Below are positions 1 to 9,324 of a stretch of DNA of 64,000 nt, piece after piece. Both the position numbers and the translations under genes were made by a program. This DNA comes from Halopseudomonas salina (GTDB lineage: Bacteria > Pseudomonadota > Gammaproteobacteria > Pseudomonadales > Pseudomonadaceae). The stretch lies in contig NZ_VTTI01000014.1 in the NCBI RefSeq assembly GCF_008641105.1, positions 1-64,000 on the forward strand. Direction: 5' to 3'. The notes under the pieces are model-generated. The model had not been told where the DNA came from, did no database searches, and saw nothing but the letters and a program-made list of their open reading frames with translations. Every line of letters begins with the position of its first letter. The stretch's first letter is position 1.

Positions 1-84
1 GCCATGGAAGATGGTCTGCGCTTCGCGATTCGCGAAGGCGGCCGTACCGTTGGTGCCGGCGTGGTTGCCAAGATTATCGCCTGA
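1..84 (+). CDS. tuf: Elongation factor Tu, C-terminal fragment
   Basis: The last 27 residues of EF-Tu (reading AMEDGLRFAIREGG through VVAKIIA) enter from the left edge and end in TGA. EF-Tu is the GTPase that delivers aminoacyl-tRNA to the ribosome. This end belongs to beta-barrel domain 3, and the GTPase domain lies outside the window. A tuf gene directly before rpsJ is the usual end of the str operon. A hairpin terminator follows, so the S10 operon starts as a separate unit. Confidence 0.95.
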   Translation, partial: AMEDGLRFAIREGGRTVGAGVVAKIIA

Positions 85-101
85 TAATCTGACGCCATAA
101 G

Positions 102-130
102 CAAAAGCCTCCGTTTAACGGGGGCTTTTG
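102..130 (+). terminator. Rho-independent terminator after tuf
   Basis: An A-run leads into AAGCCTCCG, a TTTAA loop region and CGGGGGCTT, followed by a T-rich stretch. It closes the str operon just before the S10 promoter. Confidence 0.85.
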
Positions 131-138
131 TATTTTGG

Positions 139-167
139 TTGACACTGGGTGGGCGCATCAGTAGAAT
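139..167 (+). promoter_or_regulatory. Near-consensus sigma-70 promoter of the S10 operon
   Basis: A perfect -35 box TTGACA (139-144), a 17-nt spacer and a -10 box TAGAAT (162-167, 5 of 6 matches) lie directly after the tuf terminator. Transcription would start near 174 and give a leader of about 68 nt. That leader holds a hairpin CTACCCGA/TCGGGTAG at 188-207. Confidence 0.9.
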
Positions 168-241
168 TGCGCCTCCCTTGGATGGGCCTACCCGACGTTT
201 CGGGTAGCTCTGAAGAATTGAAGCTTGGAGTTTCTGGTCAA

Positions 242-553
242 ATGCAGAACCAACAGATTCGTATTCGGTTGAAGGCTTTTGACCACCGCCTGATAGATCA
301 GTCAACCCAGGAAATCGTGGATACCGCGAAACGTACTGGGGCTCAGGTCCGTGGTCCAATTCCTTTGCCGACACGCAAAGAGCGTTTTACAGTGCTGGTT
401 TCACCGCACGTCAATAAAGATGCCCGAGATCAGTACGAGATCCGCACCCATAAAAGGGTTTTGGATATCGTTCAGCCTACCGACAAGACTGTCGATGCGC
501 TGATGAAGCTGGATCTGGCAGCTGGCGTTGAGGTTCAGATCAGCCTCGGCTGA
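242..553 (+). CDS. rpsJ: 30S ribosomal protein S10 (NusE)
   Basis: S10 sits in the 30S head and, as NusE, also joins the NusB-boxA antitermination complex (nusB is at 40.6 kb in this window). The start is ATG 242 ([11 protein letters not shown]), which gives the usual 103 residues; an in-frame upstream extension from 149 runs through the promoter and leader and is not credible. The protruding loop with [16 protein letters not shown] is intact. First gene of the S10 operon. Confidence 0.98.
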   Translation: MQNQQIRIRLKAFDHRLIDQSTQEIVDTAKRTGAQVRGPIPLPTRKERFTVLVSPHVNKDARDQYEIRTHKRVLDIVQPTDKTVDALMKLDLAAGVEVQISLG

Positions 554-565
554 TAGTCCCATACG

Positions 566-626
566 ACGGGGGCTATAAGTCGTGTAACGCCCTGTAATGG
601 GCGGCCATAGCGGGTAATAGCCCCGT
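566..626 (+). promoter_or_regulatory. Structured rpsJ-rplC spacer with nested stem-loops
   Basis: The 93-nt spacer folds by eye into an outer stem GGGGCTAT (569-576) with ATAGCCCC (617-624), extendable by AC/GT across one bulged G. Inside it is a perfect hairpin CGCCC (588-592) with GGGCG (599-603). This is much more structure than the 3-13 nt spacers elsewhere in the operon. The L3 start lies 20 nt downstream. A control or RNA-processing role is inference. Confidence 0.6.
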
Positions 627-646
627 GCACTCATGAGGTTTACAAG

Positions 647-1282
647 ATGACTATTGGTTTAGTCGGCCGGAAATGCGGTATGACCCGCGTTTTCACTGAA
701 GATGGTGTATCCATACCGGTTACGGTTGTAGAAGTAGAGCCTAACCGCGTCACCCAGGTTAAATCCCTCGACACTGACGGCTATCAAGCTGTTCAGGTGA
801 CCGTAGGCGAGCGTCGCGTTTCCCGCGTCAGCAAGCCGATGGCAGGGCACTTTGCCAAAGCCAACACCGCGGCTGGCCGTCGCGTCAGCGAATTCCGCTT
901 TGAAGAAGGCGAGTTTGCTGCTGGCTCAGAAATTACCGTTAGCATTTTCGAAGCGGGTCAGTTCGTTGATGTTACTGGTCAGTCCAAAGGTAAGGGCTTC
1001 GCCGGTACTATCAAGCGCTGGAACTTCCGCGGGCAGGATGCTACTCACGGTAACTCCGTATCTCACCGCGTTCCTGGCTCTATCGGCCAGTGCCAGACTC
1101 CTGGTCGGGTATTCAAGGGCAAGAAGATGGCTGGTCACATGGGTGCTGAGCAAGTGACCGTGCAGACCCTTGAAGTTGTCCGCGTTGACGCCGAACGTAA
1201 TCTGCTGCTGATCAGGGGCCCGGTCCCTGGTGCGCCAGGTAGCGACGTCATTGTCCGCCCGGCTGTCAAGGCCAAGGGTTAA
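647..1282 (+). CDS. rplC: 50S ribosomal protein L3
   Basis: L3 is one of the first proteins to bind 23S rRNA, and its long loop reaches the peptidyl transferase centre. The length of 211 residues is standard. The conserved loop with [20 protein letters not shown] is present; the glutamine methylated by PrmB in E. coli lies in this stretch. Its upstream region (554-646) is highly structured and its ribosome binding site is weak. Confidence 0.98.
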   Translation: MTIGLVGRKCGMTRVFTEDGVSIPVTVVEVEPNRVTQVKSLDTDGYQAVQVTVGERRVSRVSKPMAGHFAKANTAAGRRVSEFRFEEGEFAAGSEITVSIFEAGQFVDVTGQSKGKGFAGTIKRWNFRGQDATHGNSVSHRVPGSIGQCQTPGRVFKGKKMAGHMGAEQVTVQTLEVVRVDAERNLLLIRGPVPGAPGSDVIVRPAVKAKG

Positions 1283-1294
1283 GGGGGAGTTACC

Positions 1295-1897
1295 ATGAAT
1301 CTGAATGTAGCTGGTGCAAATGCGATCGAAGTTTCCGATCTGACTTTTGCCACCGAGTTTAATGAGACCCTCGTTCATCAGGCCGTTGTTGCATATATGG
1401 CTGGTGGTCGTCAGGGCACCAAGCAGCAGAAGACCCGTTCTGATGTGTCCGGTGGCGGCAAGAAGCCATGGCGTCAGAAGGGTACCGGTCGTGCCCGTGC
1501 TGGTACCATCCGTAGCCCAATCTGGCGCGGGGGCGGTACCACTTTTGCAGCACGTCCGCAGAACCATGAGCAGAAGCTGAACAGGAAGATGTACCGTGGC
1601 GCACTGCGCTCGATCCTGTCCGAGCTGATCCGCCTGGACCGTCTGGTAGTGGTTGAAGACTTCGCAATGGAAGCTCCCAAGACCAAGGCCCTGGTTGGCA
1701 AGCTCAAGGAGCTGAACCTGGACAACGTGTTGATCGTCACCGACAACCTCGACTCCAATCTGTACCTGGCTGCGCGCAATCTGCCGCACGTTGACGTACG
1801 GGACGTTCAGGGTTCGGATCCGGTCAGCCTTATCGCTTACGACAAGGTACTGATTACCGTACCCGCTGTTAAAAAGTTCGAGGAGATGCTGGGATGA
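1295..1897 (+). CDS. rplD: 50S ribosomal protein L4
   Basis: L4 binds 23S rRNA domain I and lines the exit tunnel through its internal loop, visible as [17 protein letters not shown] at about residues 67-83. The length of 200 residues is normal. In enterics L4 also represses the S10 operon; whether it does so here is unknown. The SD is AAGGGGGAG and the gene overlaps rplW by 4 nt. Confidence 0.98.
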   Translation: MNLNVAGANAIEVSDLTFATEFNETLVHQAVVAYMAGGRQGTKQQKTRSDVSGGGKKPWRQKGTGRARAGTIRSPIWRGGGTTFAARPQNHEQKLNRKMYRGALRSILSELIRLDRLVVVEDFAMEAPKTKALVGKLKELNLDNVLIVTDNLDSNLYLAARNLPHVDVRDVQGSDPVSLIAYDKVLITVPAVKKFEEMLG

Positions 1898-2193
1898 ACC
1901 AAGAGCGCATTTTCAAAGTACTGCTTGGCCCACATGTATCCGAGAAGGCTACCGTGTTGGCTGACAGCAAGAACCAGTTTGTGTTCAAGGTGGAAACCAC
2001 CGCGACCAAACTGGAAATCAAAAAGGCTGTTGAGCAATTGTTCAGCGTCAAGGTGAAGACTGTTGCAACCTTGAACGTCAAGGGCAAGACCAAGCGAACC
2101 GTTCGCGGCCTGGGTAAGCGTAATGACTGGAAGAAGGCGTACGTCAGCCTGCAGCCTGGTCAGGACATCGATTTTGCCAGCGCTGATAAGTAA
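1894..2193 (+). CDS. rplW: 50S ribosomal protein L23
   Basis: L23 lies at the tunnel exit and is the docking point for trigger factor and SRP. It has 99 residues, beginning [20 protein letters not shown]. The ATGA overlap with rplD implies coupled translation. The flexible extended loop around [12 protein letters not shown] is conserved. Confidence 0.98.
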   Translation: MNQERIFKVLLGPHVSEKATVLADSKNQFVFKVETTATKLEIKKAVEQLFSVKVKTVATLNVKGKTKRTVRGLGKRNDWKKAYVSLQPGQDIDFASADK

Positions 2194-2203
2194 GGGGTAA
2201 TTC

Positions 2204-3028
2204 ATGGCACTAGTTAAATGTAAACCTACTTCCCCTGGCCGCCGCTTCGTTGTCAAGGTCGTAAATACTGATCTGCACAAGGGCGCTCCATTTGCTGCCC
2301 TGGTTGAGAAGCAAGGCAAGTCTGGTGGTCGTAACAACAATGGCCGTATCACCACGCGTCATCGCGGGGGCGGTCATAAGCAGCATTACCGTCTGGTCGA
2401 TTTTCGTCGCAACAAGGATGGCATTCCGGCCACCGTTGAGCGTATTGAATACGATCCGAACCGTACTGCGCACATCGCTCTGCTGAAATATGCTGACGGC
2501 GAGCGTCGCTACATCATCGCACCCAAGGGTGTGAGTGCTGGCGATCAGGTTGTATCTGGTGCCGAGGCGCCGATCAAGCCGGGTAATTCCCTGCCGCTGC
2601 GCAATATTCCCGTTGGTAGCACGATCCACGCGATCGAGCTGAAGCCGGGTAAAGGCGCTCAGGTTGCCCGTAGTGCTGGCACATCTTCGCAGCTGGTTGC
2701 TCGTGATGGGGCCTATGTGACAATTCGCCTGCGTTCCGGCGAAATGCGCAAGGTGCTGGGCGAGTGTCGCGCCACCCTGGGCGAAGTGTCCAACGGTGAG
2801 CACAGCTTGCGCTCGCTGGGTAAGGCCGGTGCTACCCGCTGGCGTGGTATTCGACCGACTGTTCGTGGTGTTGCCATGAACCCGGTTGATCACCCGCATG
2901 GTGGTGGTGAAGGTCGTACATCAGGTGGTCGTCATCCGGTATCACCTTGGGGGTTCCCGACCAAGGGTGCCAAGACTCGGTCAAACAAGCGCACTGACAA
3001 GATGATTGTCCGTCGCCGCAGCAAGTAA
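2204..3028 (+). CDS. rplB: 50S ribosomal protein L2
   Basis: L2 binds 23S rRNA domains II and IV and is needed for subunit joining and peptidyl transfer. At 274 residues it has the normal length. The [10 protein letters not shown] segment and the C-terminal [18 protein letters not shown] motif, containing the histidine near the catalytic centre, are intact. The SD TAAGGGG is 6 nt before ATG. Confidence 0.98.
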   Translation: MALVKCKPTSPGRRFVVKVVNTDLHKGAPFAALVEKQGKSGGRNNNGRITTRHRGGGHKQHYRLVDFRRNKDGIPATVERIEYDPNRTAHIALLKYADGERRYIIAPKGVSAGDQVVSGAEAPIKPGNSLPLRNIPVGSTIHAIELKPGKGAQVARSAGTSSQLVARDGAYVTIRLRSGEMRKVLGECRATLGEVSNGEHSLRSLGKAGATRWRGIRPTVRGVAMNPVDHPHGGGEGRTSGGRHPVSPWGFPTKGAKTRSNKRTDKMIVRRRSK

Positions 3029-3040
3029 GGAGATACGACT

Positions 3041-3316
3041 GTGCCGCGTTCTCTCAAGAAAGGTCCTTTTATCGATCTTCACCTGTTGAAGAAGATTGAA
3101 GTGGCAGTTGAAAAGAATGATCGCAAGCCAATCAAGACCTGGTCGCGTCGTTCCATGGTTCTGCCACAGATGGTCGGTCTGACCATTGCAGTACATAACG
3201 GTCGTCAGCATGTTCCGGTAATGGTTTCGGAAGATATGGTCGGTCACAAGTTAGGCGAATTTTCTGCAACGCGTACCTATCGTGGTCACGTAGCAGACAA
3301 GAAAGCCAAGCGCTAA
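3041..3316 (+). CDS. rpsS: 30S ribosomal protein S19
   Basis: S19 forms a head complex with S13 and contacts the A-site tRNA region. The start is GTG at 3041 ([11 protein letters not shown] follows), preceded by AAGGAG at suitable spacing. It has 91 residues, normal for the family. Confidence 0.98.
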   Translation: MPRSLKKGPFIDLHLLKKIEVAVEKNDRKPIKTWSRRSMVLPQMVGLTIAVHNGRQHVPVMVSEDMVGHKLGEFSATRTYRGHVADKKAKR

Positions 3317-3328
3317 GGGGTTAGAAAG

Positions 3329-3661
3329 ATGGAAGTAGCCGCTACTCATAAAGGCGCCAGACTTTCTGCCCAGAAAGCGCGTTTGGTCGCCGACCAGATC
3401 CGCGGGAAGAAAGTGGATGAGGCCCTGAACCTGCTGAAGTTCAGCAACAAGAAGGCCGCTGAAGTCATCAAGAAGATTCTCGAGTCGGCTATTGCCAACG
3501 CGGAACACAATGATGGCGCAGACGTGGATGACCTGAAGGTGTCCACCGTGTTTGTCAACGAGGGTCGTTCATTGAAGCGCATCATGCCACGTGCCAAAGG
3601 CCGGGCTGATCGCATCGTTAAGCGGTCTTGTCATATCACGGTCAAGGTTGCTGACAAGTAG
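3329..3661 (+). CDS. rplV: 50S ribosomal protein L22
   Basis: L22 contacts all 23S rRNA domains, and its beta-hairpin lines the exit tunnel, a site linked to macrolide resistance. It has 110 residues. The hairpin region with [16 protein letters not shown] is standard, with no deletion suggesting a resistance allele. Confidence 0.98.
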   Translation: MEVAATHKGARLSAQKARLVADQIRGKKVDEALNLLKFSNKKAAEVIKKILESAIANAEHNDGADVDDLKVSTVFVNEGRSLKRIMPRAKGRADRIVKRSCHITVKVADK

Positions 3662-3672
3662 GAGTCGATCAC

Positions 3673-4353
3673 ATGGGTCAGAAAGTACATCCGATTGGCA
3701 TACGCCTCGGTATTGTTAAACAGCACACTTCGGTGTGGTACGCAGAAGGTCGCACTTATGCGGACTATCTGTTCACGGATCTGAAGGTACGTGAGTACAT
3801 TCAGAACAAACTGAAAGCTGCTTCGGTCAGCCGAGTTGAGATTCAGCGTCCGGCACAAACCGCCAAGATCACCATTCACACCGCCCGTCCGGGCATCGTG
3901 ATTGGCAAGAAGGGTGAGGATGTCGAGAAGCTGCGTCAGGAATTGACCAAGCAAATGGGCGTGCCCGTGCATATCAACATCGAAGAGATCCGCAAGCCGG
4001 AGCTCGATGGTGCCCTGGTAGCACAAAGCGTTGCTCAGCAGCTGGAGCGTCGTGTGATGTTCCGCCGTGCGATGAAGCGTGCTGTACAGAACGCCATGCG
4101 CATTGGTGCCAAGGGTATCAAGATCCAGGTAGGTGGCCGCCTTGGCGGTGCCGAGATTGCCCGGACCGAATGGTACCGTGAAGGCCGCGTGCCGTTGCAC
4201 ACTCTGCGCGCCGACATCGACTACGCGACGGCTGAAGCCCACACCACATACGGTGTGATTGGCGTCAAGGTTTGGATTTTCAAAGGTGAGATCATTGGTG
4301 GTCAGCCTGAAGAAACCAAAGCTGCCGCTCCCAAGAAAAAAGCTGCTAAGTAA
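3673..4353 (+). CDS. rpsC: 30S ribosomal protein S3
   Basis: S3 forms part of the mRNA entry channel and helicase activity of the 30S subunit. It has 226 residues. The KH domain signature [17 protein letters not shown] lies at about 76-92, followed by the C-terminal S3 domain and a Lys/Ala-rich tail ([11 protein letters not shown]) typical of Pseudomonas. Confidence 0.98.
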   Translation: MGQKVHPIGIRLGIVKQHTSVWYAEGRTYADYLFTDLKVREYIQNKLKAASVSRVEIQRPAQTAKITIHTARPGIVIGKKGEDVEKLRQELTKQMGVPVHINIEEIRKPELDGALVAQSVAQQLERRVMFRRAMKRAVQNAMRIGAKGIKIQVGGRLGGAEIARTEWYREGRVPLHTLRADIDYATAEAHTTYGVIGVKVWIFKGEIIGGQPEETKAAAPKKKAAK

Positions 4354-4364
4354 GGGGTACGCAC

Positions 4365-4778
4365 ATGTTACAACCCAAGCGTACGAAGTTCCGCAAGCAA
4401 ATGACCGGCCACAACCGTGGCTTGGCTCTTCGCGGTAGTAAGGTGAGCTTTGGCGAATACGCCTTGAAAGCTGTTGGCCGGGGTCGTTTGACCGCTCGCC
4501 AGATTGAGGCCGCTCGTCGTGCCTTGACCCGTCATGTTAAGCGTGGCGGAAAAATCTGGATTCGCGTGTTCCCGGACAAGCCAATCTCCAAGAAGCCGTT
4601 GGAAGTTCGGATGGGTAAAGGTAAGGGTAATGTCGAGTACTGGGTAGCCCAGATCAAGCCTGGCAAAGTCCTGTATGAGATTGAAGGTGTTTCCGAAGAG
4701 CTGGCGCGCGAGGCGTTCGCCTTGGCCGCTGCCAAGCTGCCTCTCGCTACCACCTTTGTTAAGCGGACGGTGATGTGA
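4365..4778 (+). CDS. rplP: 50S ribosomal protein L16
   Basis: L16 helps position A-site tRNA in the 50S subunit. It has 137 residues from [12 protein letters not shown]. The segment [13 protein letters not shown] holds the arginine that is hydroxylated by RoxA/YcfD in E. coli. The stop overlaps the rpmC start by one base. Confidence 0.98.
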   Translation: MLQPKRTKFRKQMTGHNRGLALRGSKVSFGEYALKAVGRGRLTARQIEAARRALTRHVKRGGKIWIRVFPDKPISKKPLEVRMGKGKGNVEYWVAQIKPGKVLYEIEGVSEELAREAFALAAAKLPLATTFVKRTVM

Positions 4779-4969
4779 TGAACGCAACTGAACTTCGTGA
4801 AAAATCTGCCGAGCAGCTCAATGAGCAGCTGCTCACCCTGCTGCGTGACCAGTTCAATCTGCGCATGCAGAAGGCAACCGGTCAACTCGGTCAGAGCCAC
4901 CTGCTGAAGCAGGCAAAGCGTGATATCGCTCGCGTCAAGACCGTGCTCAACCAGAAAGGTGGTAAGTGA
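4778..4969 (+). CDS. rpmC: 50S ribosomal protein L29
   Basis: L29 is a small two-helix protein near the tunnel exit that contacts L23. I chose ATG 4778 ([10 protein letters not shown]; 63 residues, the family length) over GTG one codon upstream. The TGATG arrangement with the rplP stop implies translational coupling. Confidence 0.96.
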   Translation: MNATELREKSAEQLNEQLLTLLRDQFNLRMQKATGQLGQSHLLKQAKRDIARVKTVLNQKGGK

Positions 4970-4971
4970 TC

Positions 4972-5235
4972 ATGGCTGAGACCAAGACTACAAGTAGTGT
5001 TACCGGCCGTGTGGTCAGTGACAAGATGGACAAAACCATCACTGTGCTCATCGAGCGCCAGGTAAAGCATCCGCTGTACGGTAAGTACATGCGTCGTTCT
5101 ACCAAGCTCCACGTGCATGATGAGAACAACGAATGCCGCATCGGCGATCTGGTCACCATTAAGGAAACCCGTCCCTTGGCTAAAACCAAGAGCTGGACCC
5201 TGGTACAGATCGACGAGCGCGCGGCGCAAGTTTAA
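4972..5235 (+). CDS. rpsQ: 30S ribosomal protein S17
   Basis: S17 is an early 16S rRNA binder in the 30S body with an OB fold. The start is ATG 4972 (MAETKTTSS), giving 87 residues; GTG two codons upstream is less likely. The SD is GGTGG/GTAAG inside the end of rpmC. Last gene of the S10 group. Confidence 0.96.
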   Translation: MAETKTTSSVTGRVVSDKMDKTITVLIERQVKHPLYGKYMRRSTKLHVHDENNECRIGDLVTIKETRPLAKTKSWTLVQIDERAAQV

Positions 5236-5279
5236 AGCCCCGCGCGTTTTAGCGGAATTTTTAAGGGTCGGAGAAAGTT

Positions 5280-5648
5280 ATGATTCAGACTCAATCCATG
5301 CTGGAAGTGGCTGACAACAGTGGTGCACGTCGCGTTATGTGTATCAAGGTTCTGGGCGGTTCTCACCGCCGCTACGCTGGCATTGGCGATATCATCAAGG
5401 TGACCGTGAAGGAAGCAATTCCCCGCGGCAAAGTAAAGAAAGGCCAGGTGCTTAACGCGGTCATCGTGCGTACCCGTCACGGCGTACGCCGTACGGACGG
5501 TTCGCTGATCCGTTTTGATGGCAACGCTGCCGTTCTGCTCAATAACAAGAATGAGCCGATCGGTACCCGCATCTTTGGGCCAGTGACCCGTGAACTGCGT
5601 AATGAGCAGTTCATGAAGATCGTATCCCTCGCGCCCGAAGTGCTGTAA
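5280..5648 (+). CDS. rplN: 50S ribosomal protein L14
   Basis: L14 binds 23S rRNA and forms intersubunit bridges; RsfS acts on it during starvation. It has the standard 122 residues, starting [17 protein letters not shown]. First gene of the spc group. The preceding 44-nt spacer holds only a weak CCGC/GCGG stem followed by a T-rich run, so the S10 and spc groups may be only partly separated. Confidence 0.98.
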   Translation: MIQTQSMLEVADNSGARRVMCIKVLGGSHRRYAGIGDIIKVTVKEAIPRGKVKKGQVLNAVIVRTRHGVRRTDGSLIRFDGNAAVLLNNKNEPIGTRIFGPVTRELRNEQFMKIVSLAPEVL

Positions 5649-5659
5649 GGAGCCCGGTC

Positions 5660-5974
5660 ATGCAAAAGATTAAACGTGAAGACGACGTAATCGTCATCGC
5701 CGGCAAGGATAAAGGCAAGCGCGGCAAGGTCCTCAAGGTCCTGGCTGATCAACGACTGCTGATTTCCGGCGTCAACATTATCAAGCGGCACACCAAGCCA
5801 AATCCCATGGCTGGTTCGCAGGGCGGTATTGTTGAAAAGGAGGCGCCCATCCACGTCTCCAACGTGGCAATCTTCAACGGCGAGACCAGCAAGGCCGATC
5901 GTATCGGCTTCAAGGTCGAAGACGGTAAGAAGGTTCGTATTTTCAAGTCGACGCAAAAAGCCGTCGACGCTTGA
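5660..5974 (+). CDS. rplX: 50S ribosomal protein L24
   Basis: L24 is an assembly initiator protein with a KOW domain; the motif [20 protein letters not shown] is at residues 8-27. It has 104 residues. The SD is TAAGGAG, in spc operon order between rplN and rplE. Confidence 0.98.
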   Translation: MQKIKREDDVIVIAGKDKGKRGKVLKVLADQRLLISGVNIIKRHTKPNPMAGSQGGIVEKEAPIHVSNVAIFNGETSKADRIGFKVEDGKKVRIFKSTQKAVDA

Positions 5975-5991
5975 GAATCTAGGTGCTTACC

Positions 5992-6531
5992 ATGGCAAGA
6001 TTGAAAGAAGTATATCGGACGACTCTCGTTCCCCAGCTCCAGGAAGAACTTGGACTGAAGAACGTGATGGAAGTACCGAAGCTCACCAAAATCACCCTGA
6101 ACATGGGTCTTGGTGAAGCTGTCGGCGACAAGAAAATCATCGAGAACGCGATGGCTGATCTCGAGAAGATCACTGGCCGTAAAGGCATTGTGACCTATGC
6201 TCGCAAGTCGATCGCCGGTTTCAAGATTCGTGACGGCTGGCCCATCGGTATCAAGGTAACCTTGCGCCGTGAGCAGATGTACGAATTCCTGGATCGCCTG
6301 CTGTCGATTTCTCTGCCGCGCGTGCGTGACTTCCGTGGCCTGAACGCGAAATCGTTCGACGGTCGCGGCAACTACAGCATGGGCGTCAAGGAACAGATCA
6401 TCTTCCCGGAGATCGATTACGACAAGATCGATGTTCTGCGTGGTCTGGACATTACCTTGACAACAACTGCCAGGACGGATGACGAAGGTCGCGCGCTGCT
6501 GCGTGCGTTCAAGTTCCCGTTCCGTAACTAG
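5992..6531 (+). CDS. rplE: 50S ribosomal protein L5
   Basis: L5 binds 5S rRNA and forms the B1b bridge. The start is ATG 5992 (MARLKEVYR), giving 179 residues as usual, with AGGTG 8 nt upstream; GTG at 5983 lies within that SD. In E. coli the S8 repressor site covers this start; I could not confirm an equivalent fold here. Confidence 0.97.
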   Translation: MARLKEVYRTTLVPQLQEELGLKNVMEVPKLTKITLNMGLGEAVGDKKIIENAMADLEKITGRKGIVTYARKSIAGFKIRDGWPIGIKVTLRREQMYEFLDRLLSISLPRVRDFRGLNAKSFDGRGNYSMGVKEQIIFPEIDYDKIDVLRGLDITLTTTARTDDEGRALLRAFKFPFRN

Positions 6532-6541
6532 GAGTCAGGTA

Positions 6542-6847
6542 ATGGCTAAAGTCAGCATGAAAAACCGTGAGCTCAAGCGTTCGCGCACGGTTGCCAAGTA
6601 CGCCAAGAAGCGTGCTGAAATCAAGGCTGTCATCGGCAATATCAACGCGTCTGTTGAAGACCGTTGGAATGCCCAGGTGGCCCTGCAAAAACTGCCGCGC
6701 GATGCCAGCCCGGTTCGTCAGCGTAACCGCTGCCGCATCACTGGTCGCCCGCACGGTGTATATCGCAAGTTTGGCCTGAGCCGTATCAAGTTGCGTGAAG
6801 CAGCTATGCGCGGTGATGTCCCCGGTCTGGTCAAGGCCAGCTGGTAA
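6542..6847 (+). CDS. rpsN: 30S ribosomal protein S14, long zinc-free form
   Basis: S14 completes the 30S head near the decoding site. It has 101 residues from ATG 6542 ([13 protein letters not shown]). Only one cysteine is seen in the [11 protein letters not shown] region, so this is the C- (zinc-independent) long form, with no CxxC pairs. The SD TAGGAG precedes it. Confidence 0.97.
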   Translation: MAKVSMKNRELKRSRTVAKYAKKRAEIKAVIGNINASVEDRWNAQVALQKLPRDASPVRQRNRCRITGRPHGVYRKFGLSRIKLREAAMRGDVPGLVKASW

Positions 6848-6886
6848 ACCAGACCTTAATTACTCAGTTTCAGGAGCACAAAGCCC

Positions 6887-7279
6887 ATGAGTATGCAGGA
6901 CCCGTTAGCAGATATGCTGACCCGCATCCGTAATGCCCAGATGGCTGAAAAGTCCAGCGTAAGCATGCCTGCGGCAAAGCTGAAGGTGGCTGTCGCCAAA
7001 GTATTGAAAGAAGAAGGCTATGTGGCCGGTTACGACGTACAGGGCGATACCAAGCCTGTGCTGTCCATCGAGCTCAAGTACTTCGAAGGCAGGCCGGTTA
7101 TTGAAGATATCAAGCGCGTAAGCCGTCCCGGTCTGCGCCAGTACAAGTCCGTTGACCAGATTCCCAAGGTCAAGGGTGGATTGGGCGTGTCGATTGTCTC
7201 CACCAACAAAGGTGTTATGACTGATCGCGCTGCTCGCGCTGCCGGTGTCGGCGGTGAAGTGCTCTGTACCGTATTCTGA
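6887..7279 (+). CDS. rpsH: 30S ribosomal protein S8
   Basis: S8 binds helix 21 of 16S rRNA and, in E. coli, represses the spc operon. It has 130 residues ([18 protein letters not shown]). The C-terminal RNA-binding signature with [20 protein letters not shown] is intact. Confidence 0.98.
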   Translation: MSMQDPLADMLTRIRNAQMAEKSSVSMPAAKLKVAVAKVLKEEGYVAGYDVQGDTKPVLSIELKYFEGRPVIEDIKRVSRPGLRQYKSVDQIPKVKGGLGVSIVSTNKGVMTDRAARAAGVGGEVLCTVF

Positions 7280-7291
7280 TAGGGGGTTACG

Positions 7292-7822
7292 ATGTCTCGC
7301 GTCGCTAAGGACCCTGTCAAATTGCCACAGGGTGTAGAAGTAAAGCTGAACGGTCAGGATATTTCCGTCAAGGGAGCCAAGGGCTCCATGGATCTGGTCC
7401 TGCACTCGACAGTCGAAGTTGTCCAGCAAGACGGCATGCTGCATTTTGCCGCTCGTGAAGGCAGCGTCAACATGGCCATGGCCGGTACCACGCGTGCGTT
7501 GGTGCAGAACATGGTTACCGGTGTCACCGATGGCTTCGAGCGCAAGCTCCAGCTGGTAGGTGTTGGTTATAAAGCACAGTCCAAGGGGCAGACTCTGTCC
7601 CTGGCGCTGGGTTATTCCCACCCTATCGAGTATCAGCTGCCCGAAGGTGTTTCTGCGGAAACTCCCAGCCAGACTGACATCATCATCAAAGGTATCGACA
7701 AGCAGCTGGTCGGCCAGGTAGCCGCGGAAATTCGTGATTTCCGTCGTCCCGAACCCTATAAGGGCAAGGGTGTACGCTACGCCGATGAGATCGTGCGTCG
7801 TAAAGAAGCCAAGAAGAAGTAG
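7292..7822 (+). CDS. rplF: 50S ribosomal protein L6
   Basis: L6 sits at the base of the L7/L12 stalk near the factor-binding site. It has 176 residues with two related alpha/beta domains. The C-terminal [14 protein letters not shown] motif is conserved. Confidence 0.98.
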   Translation: MSRVAKDPVKLPQGVEVKLNGQDISVKGAKGSMDLVLHSTVEVVQQDGMLHFAAREGSVNMAMAGTTRALVQNMVTGVTDGFERKLQLVGVGYKAQSKGQTLSLALGYSHPIEYQLPEGVSAETPSQTDIIIKGIDKQLVGQVAAEIRDFRRPEPYKGKGVRYADEIVRRKEAKKK

Positions 7823-7832
7823 GGCATAGCAA

Positions 7833-8183
7833 ATGAGCGATAAAAAAGTTATTCGTCTCCGTCGCGCTCGCCGTTCGCGTCTTAAGCAGCGCGAGCTGGA
7901 AGCCGTACGTCTGTGCGTGTACCGTTCTTCGCAGCACATGTACGCACAAGTGATCTCGGCTGATGGCGCCAAGGTTTTGGCCAGCGCTTCCACGCTGGAC
8001 TCCGAGCTGCGCAGTGGTAGCACTGGCAACATCGAAGCCGCCAAGAAAGTCGGTCTGCTGGTTGCCGAGCGCGCCAAGGCCGCCGGTATAACTCAGGTCT
8101 CCTTCGACCGTTCCGGCTTCAAGTATCATGGCCGCGTGAAAGCGCTTGCCGACGCCGCTCGTGAAGGCGGGCTGGAATTCTAA
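7833..8183 (+). CDS. rplR: 50S ribosomal protein L18
   Basis: L18 brings 5S rRNA into the 50S subunit together with L5. It has 116 residues. The Arg-rich N-terminus ([17 protein letters not shown]) and the C-terminal [20 protein letters not shown] motif are typical. Confidence 0.98.
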   Translation: MSDKKVIRLRRARRSRLKQRELEAVRLCVYRSSQHMYAQVISADGAKVLASASTLDSELRSGSTGNIEAAKKVGLLVAERAKAAGITQVSFDRSGFKYHGRVKALADAAREGGLEF

Positions 8184-8193
8184 GGGTAGAGCT

Positions 8194-8697
8194 ATGGCTA
8201 ATTTCGAGCAAAAGCGCGACGAAGGTTACATTGAGAAACTGGTTCAGGTAAACCGCGTTGCCAAGGTAGTAAAAGGTGGCCGTATCTTCGCTTTCACCGC
8301 TTTGACGGTGGTAGGTGACGGTAATGGTCGCGTGGGTTTCGGTCGTGGTAAGGCGCGTGAAGTGCCTGCCGCCATCCAGAAAGCCATGGAAGCCGCACGT
8401 CGTAACATGATCCAGGTGGACCTGAACGGTTCAACCCTGCAGTATCCGGTCAAGGCCGCGCATGGCGCCTCCAAGGTGTACATGCAGCCTGCTTCCGAAG
8501 GTACCGGTGTAATTGCCGGTGGTGCAATGCGCGCCGTCCTGGAAGCTGCTGGTGTGCATAACGTACTGGCCAAGTGTTACGGTTCCACCAATCCGGTCAA
8601 CGTCGTTCAGGCCACTTACAAGGGCCTGAAGTCTATGCAGTCGCCTGAGTCGGTAGCGGCCAAGCGCGGCAAGACCGTTGAAGACATCGTGGGGTAA
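8194..8697 (+). CDS. rpsE: 30S ribosomal protein S5
   Basis: S5 lies at the mRNA entry site and affects decoding fidelity and spectinomycin sensitivity. I chose ATG 8194 ([18 protein letters not shown]), giving 167 residues. The spectinomycin-linked loop around [16 protein letters not shown] shows the wild-type sequence. Confidence 0.97.
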   Translation: MANFEQKRDEGYIEKLVQVNRVAKVVKGGRIFAFTALTVVGDGNGRVGFGRGKAREVPAAIQKAMEAARRNMIQVDLNGSTLQYPVKAAHGASKVYMQPASEGTGVIAGGAMRAVLEAAGVHNVLAKCYGSTNPVNVVQATYKGLKSMQSPESVAAKRGKTVEDIVG

Positions 8698-8703
8698 GCT
8701 GAC

Positions 8704-8886
8704 ATGGCTAATGCAACAATTAAAGTGACCCTGTTCAAAAGTGTCGTCGGTCGTCTGCCGAACCATAAGCTCTGCGTCAAGGGCTTGGGTCTGCGTCGGA
8801 TCAACCACACTGTCGAGGTCGAAGATACTCCGGCCGTTCGTGGGATGATCAACAAGGTCTCCTACATGGTTCGGGTAGAGGGTTAA
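8704..8886 (+). CDS. rpmD: 50S ribosomal protein L30
   Basis: L30 is a small 50S protein. It has 60 residues, including the family signature [21 protein letters not shown]. It sits 6 nt after rpsE and 3 nt before rplO, so the three genes are tightly packed. Confidence 0.97.
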   Translation: MANATIKVTLFKSVVGRLPNHKLCVKGLGLRRINHTVEVEDTPAVRGMINKVSYMVRVEG

Positions 8887-8889
8887 GAC

Positions 8890-9324
8890 ATGAAACTGAA
8901 TGATCTGCGTTCCGCGCCGGGTGCACGCCGTAACAAGCTGCGCGTCGGCCGCGGTATTGGTAGTGGTCTGGGCAAGACAGCCGGCCGTGGTCACAAGGGT
9001 TTGAGCTCGCGTTCCGGTGGCACCGTTGCCCCCGGTTTCGAGGGTGGTCAGCAGCCTTTGCACCGCCGTCTGCCGAAGTTCGGCTTCACGTCCAAGATTG
9101 CCATGGTCACTGCGGAAATTCGTACCAGCGAGTTGAACAAGCTGGACGCTGACGTAATTGACCTTCAGGCGCTCAAGGATGCCAATATCATTGGCAACAA
9201 GTTTGTACGTGCCAAGATCGTCCTCTCCGGCGATGTGACCAAAGCGGTCAACATCAAGGGGCTGATGGCCACCAAAGGTGCGCGTGCAGCAATCGAAGCA
9301 GCTGGCGGCAAATTCGAGGAATAA
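8890..9324 (+). CDS. rplO: 50S ribosomal protein L15
   Basis: L15 is a late assembly protein. It has 144 residues, with the Gly/Arg-rich N-terminus ([20 protein letters not shown]) that threads into 23S rRNA. The stop codon directly abuts the secY ATG. Confidence 0.98.
   Translation: MKLNDLRSAPGARRNKLRVGRGIGSGLGKTAGRGHKGLSSRSGGTVAPGFEGGQQPLHRRLPKFGFTSKIAMVTAEIRTSELNKLDADVIDLQALKDANIIGNKFVRAKIVLSGDVTKAVNIKGLMATKGARAAIEAAGGKFEE

Noticed and set aside
149..241. N-terminal extension of S10 from GTG 149
   Set aside because: The extra residues are unlike any S10, and the stretch holds the -10 box and leader hairpin; the standard start at 242 has the family length.
926..1789. Long antisense frame over rplC/rplD
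   Set aside because: It is a shadow of well-conserved ribosomal protein genes with no family resemblance or ribosome binding site.
5236..5279. Terminator between rpsQ and rplN
   Set aside because: The stem is only 4 bp (CCGC/GCGG) with an eight-base loop; S10 and spc genes are probably at least partly co-transcribed.
6905..8077. 390-codon antisense frame over rpsH-rplF-rplR
   Set aside because: Opposite-strand shadow of three ribosomal genes; low-complexity composition and no recognisable domain.
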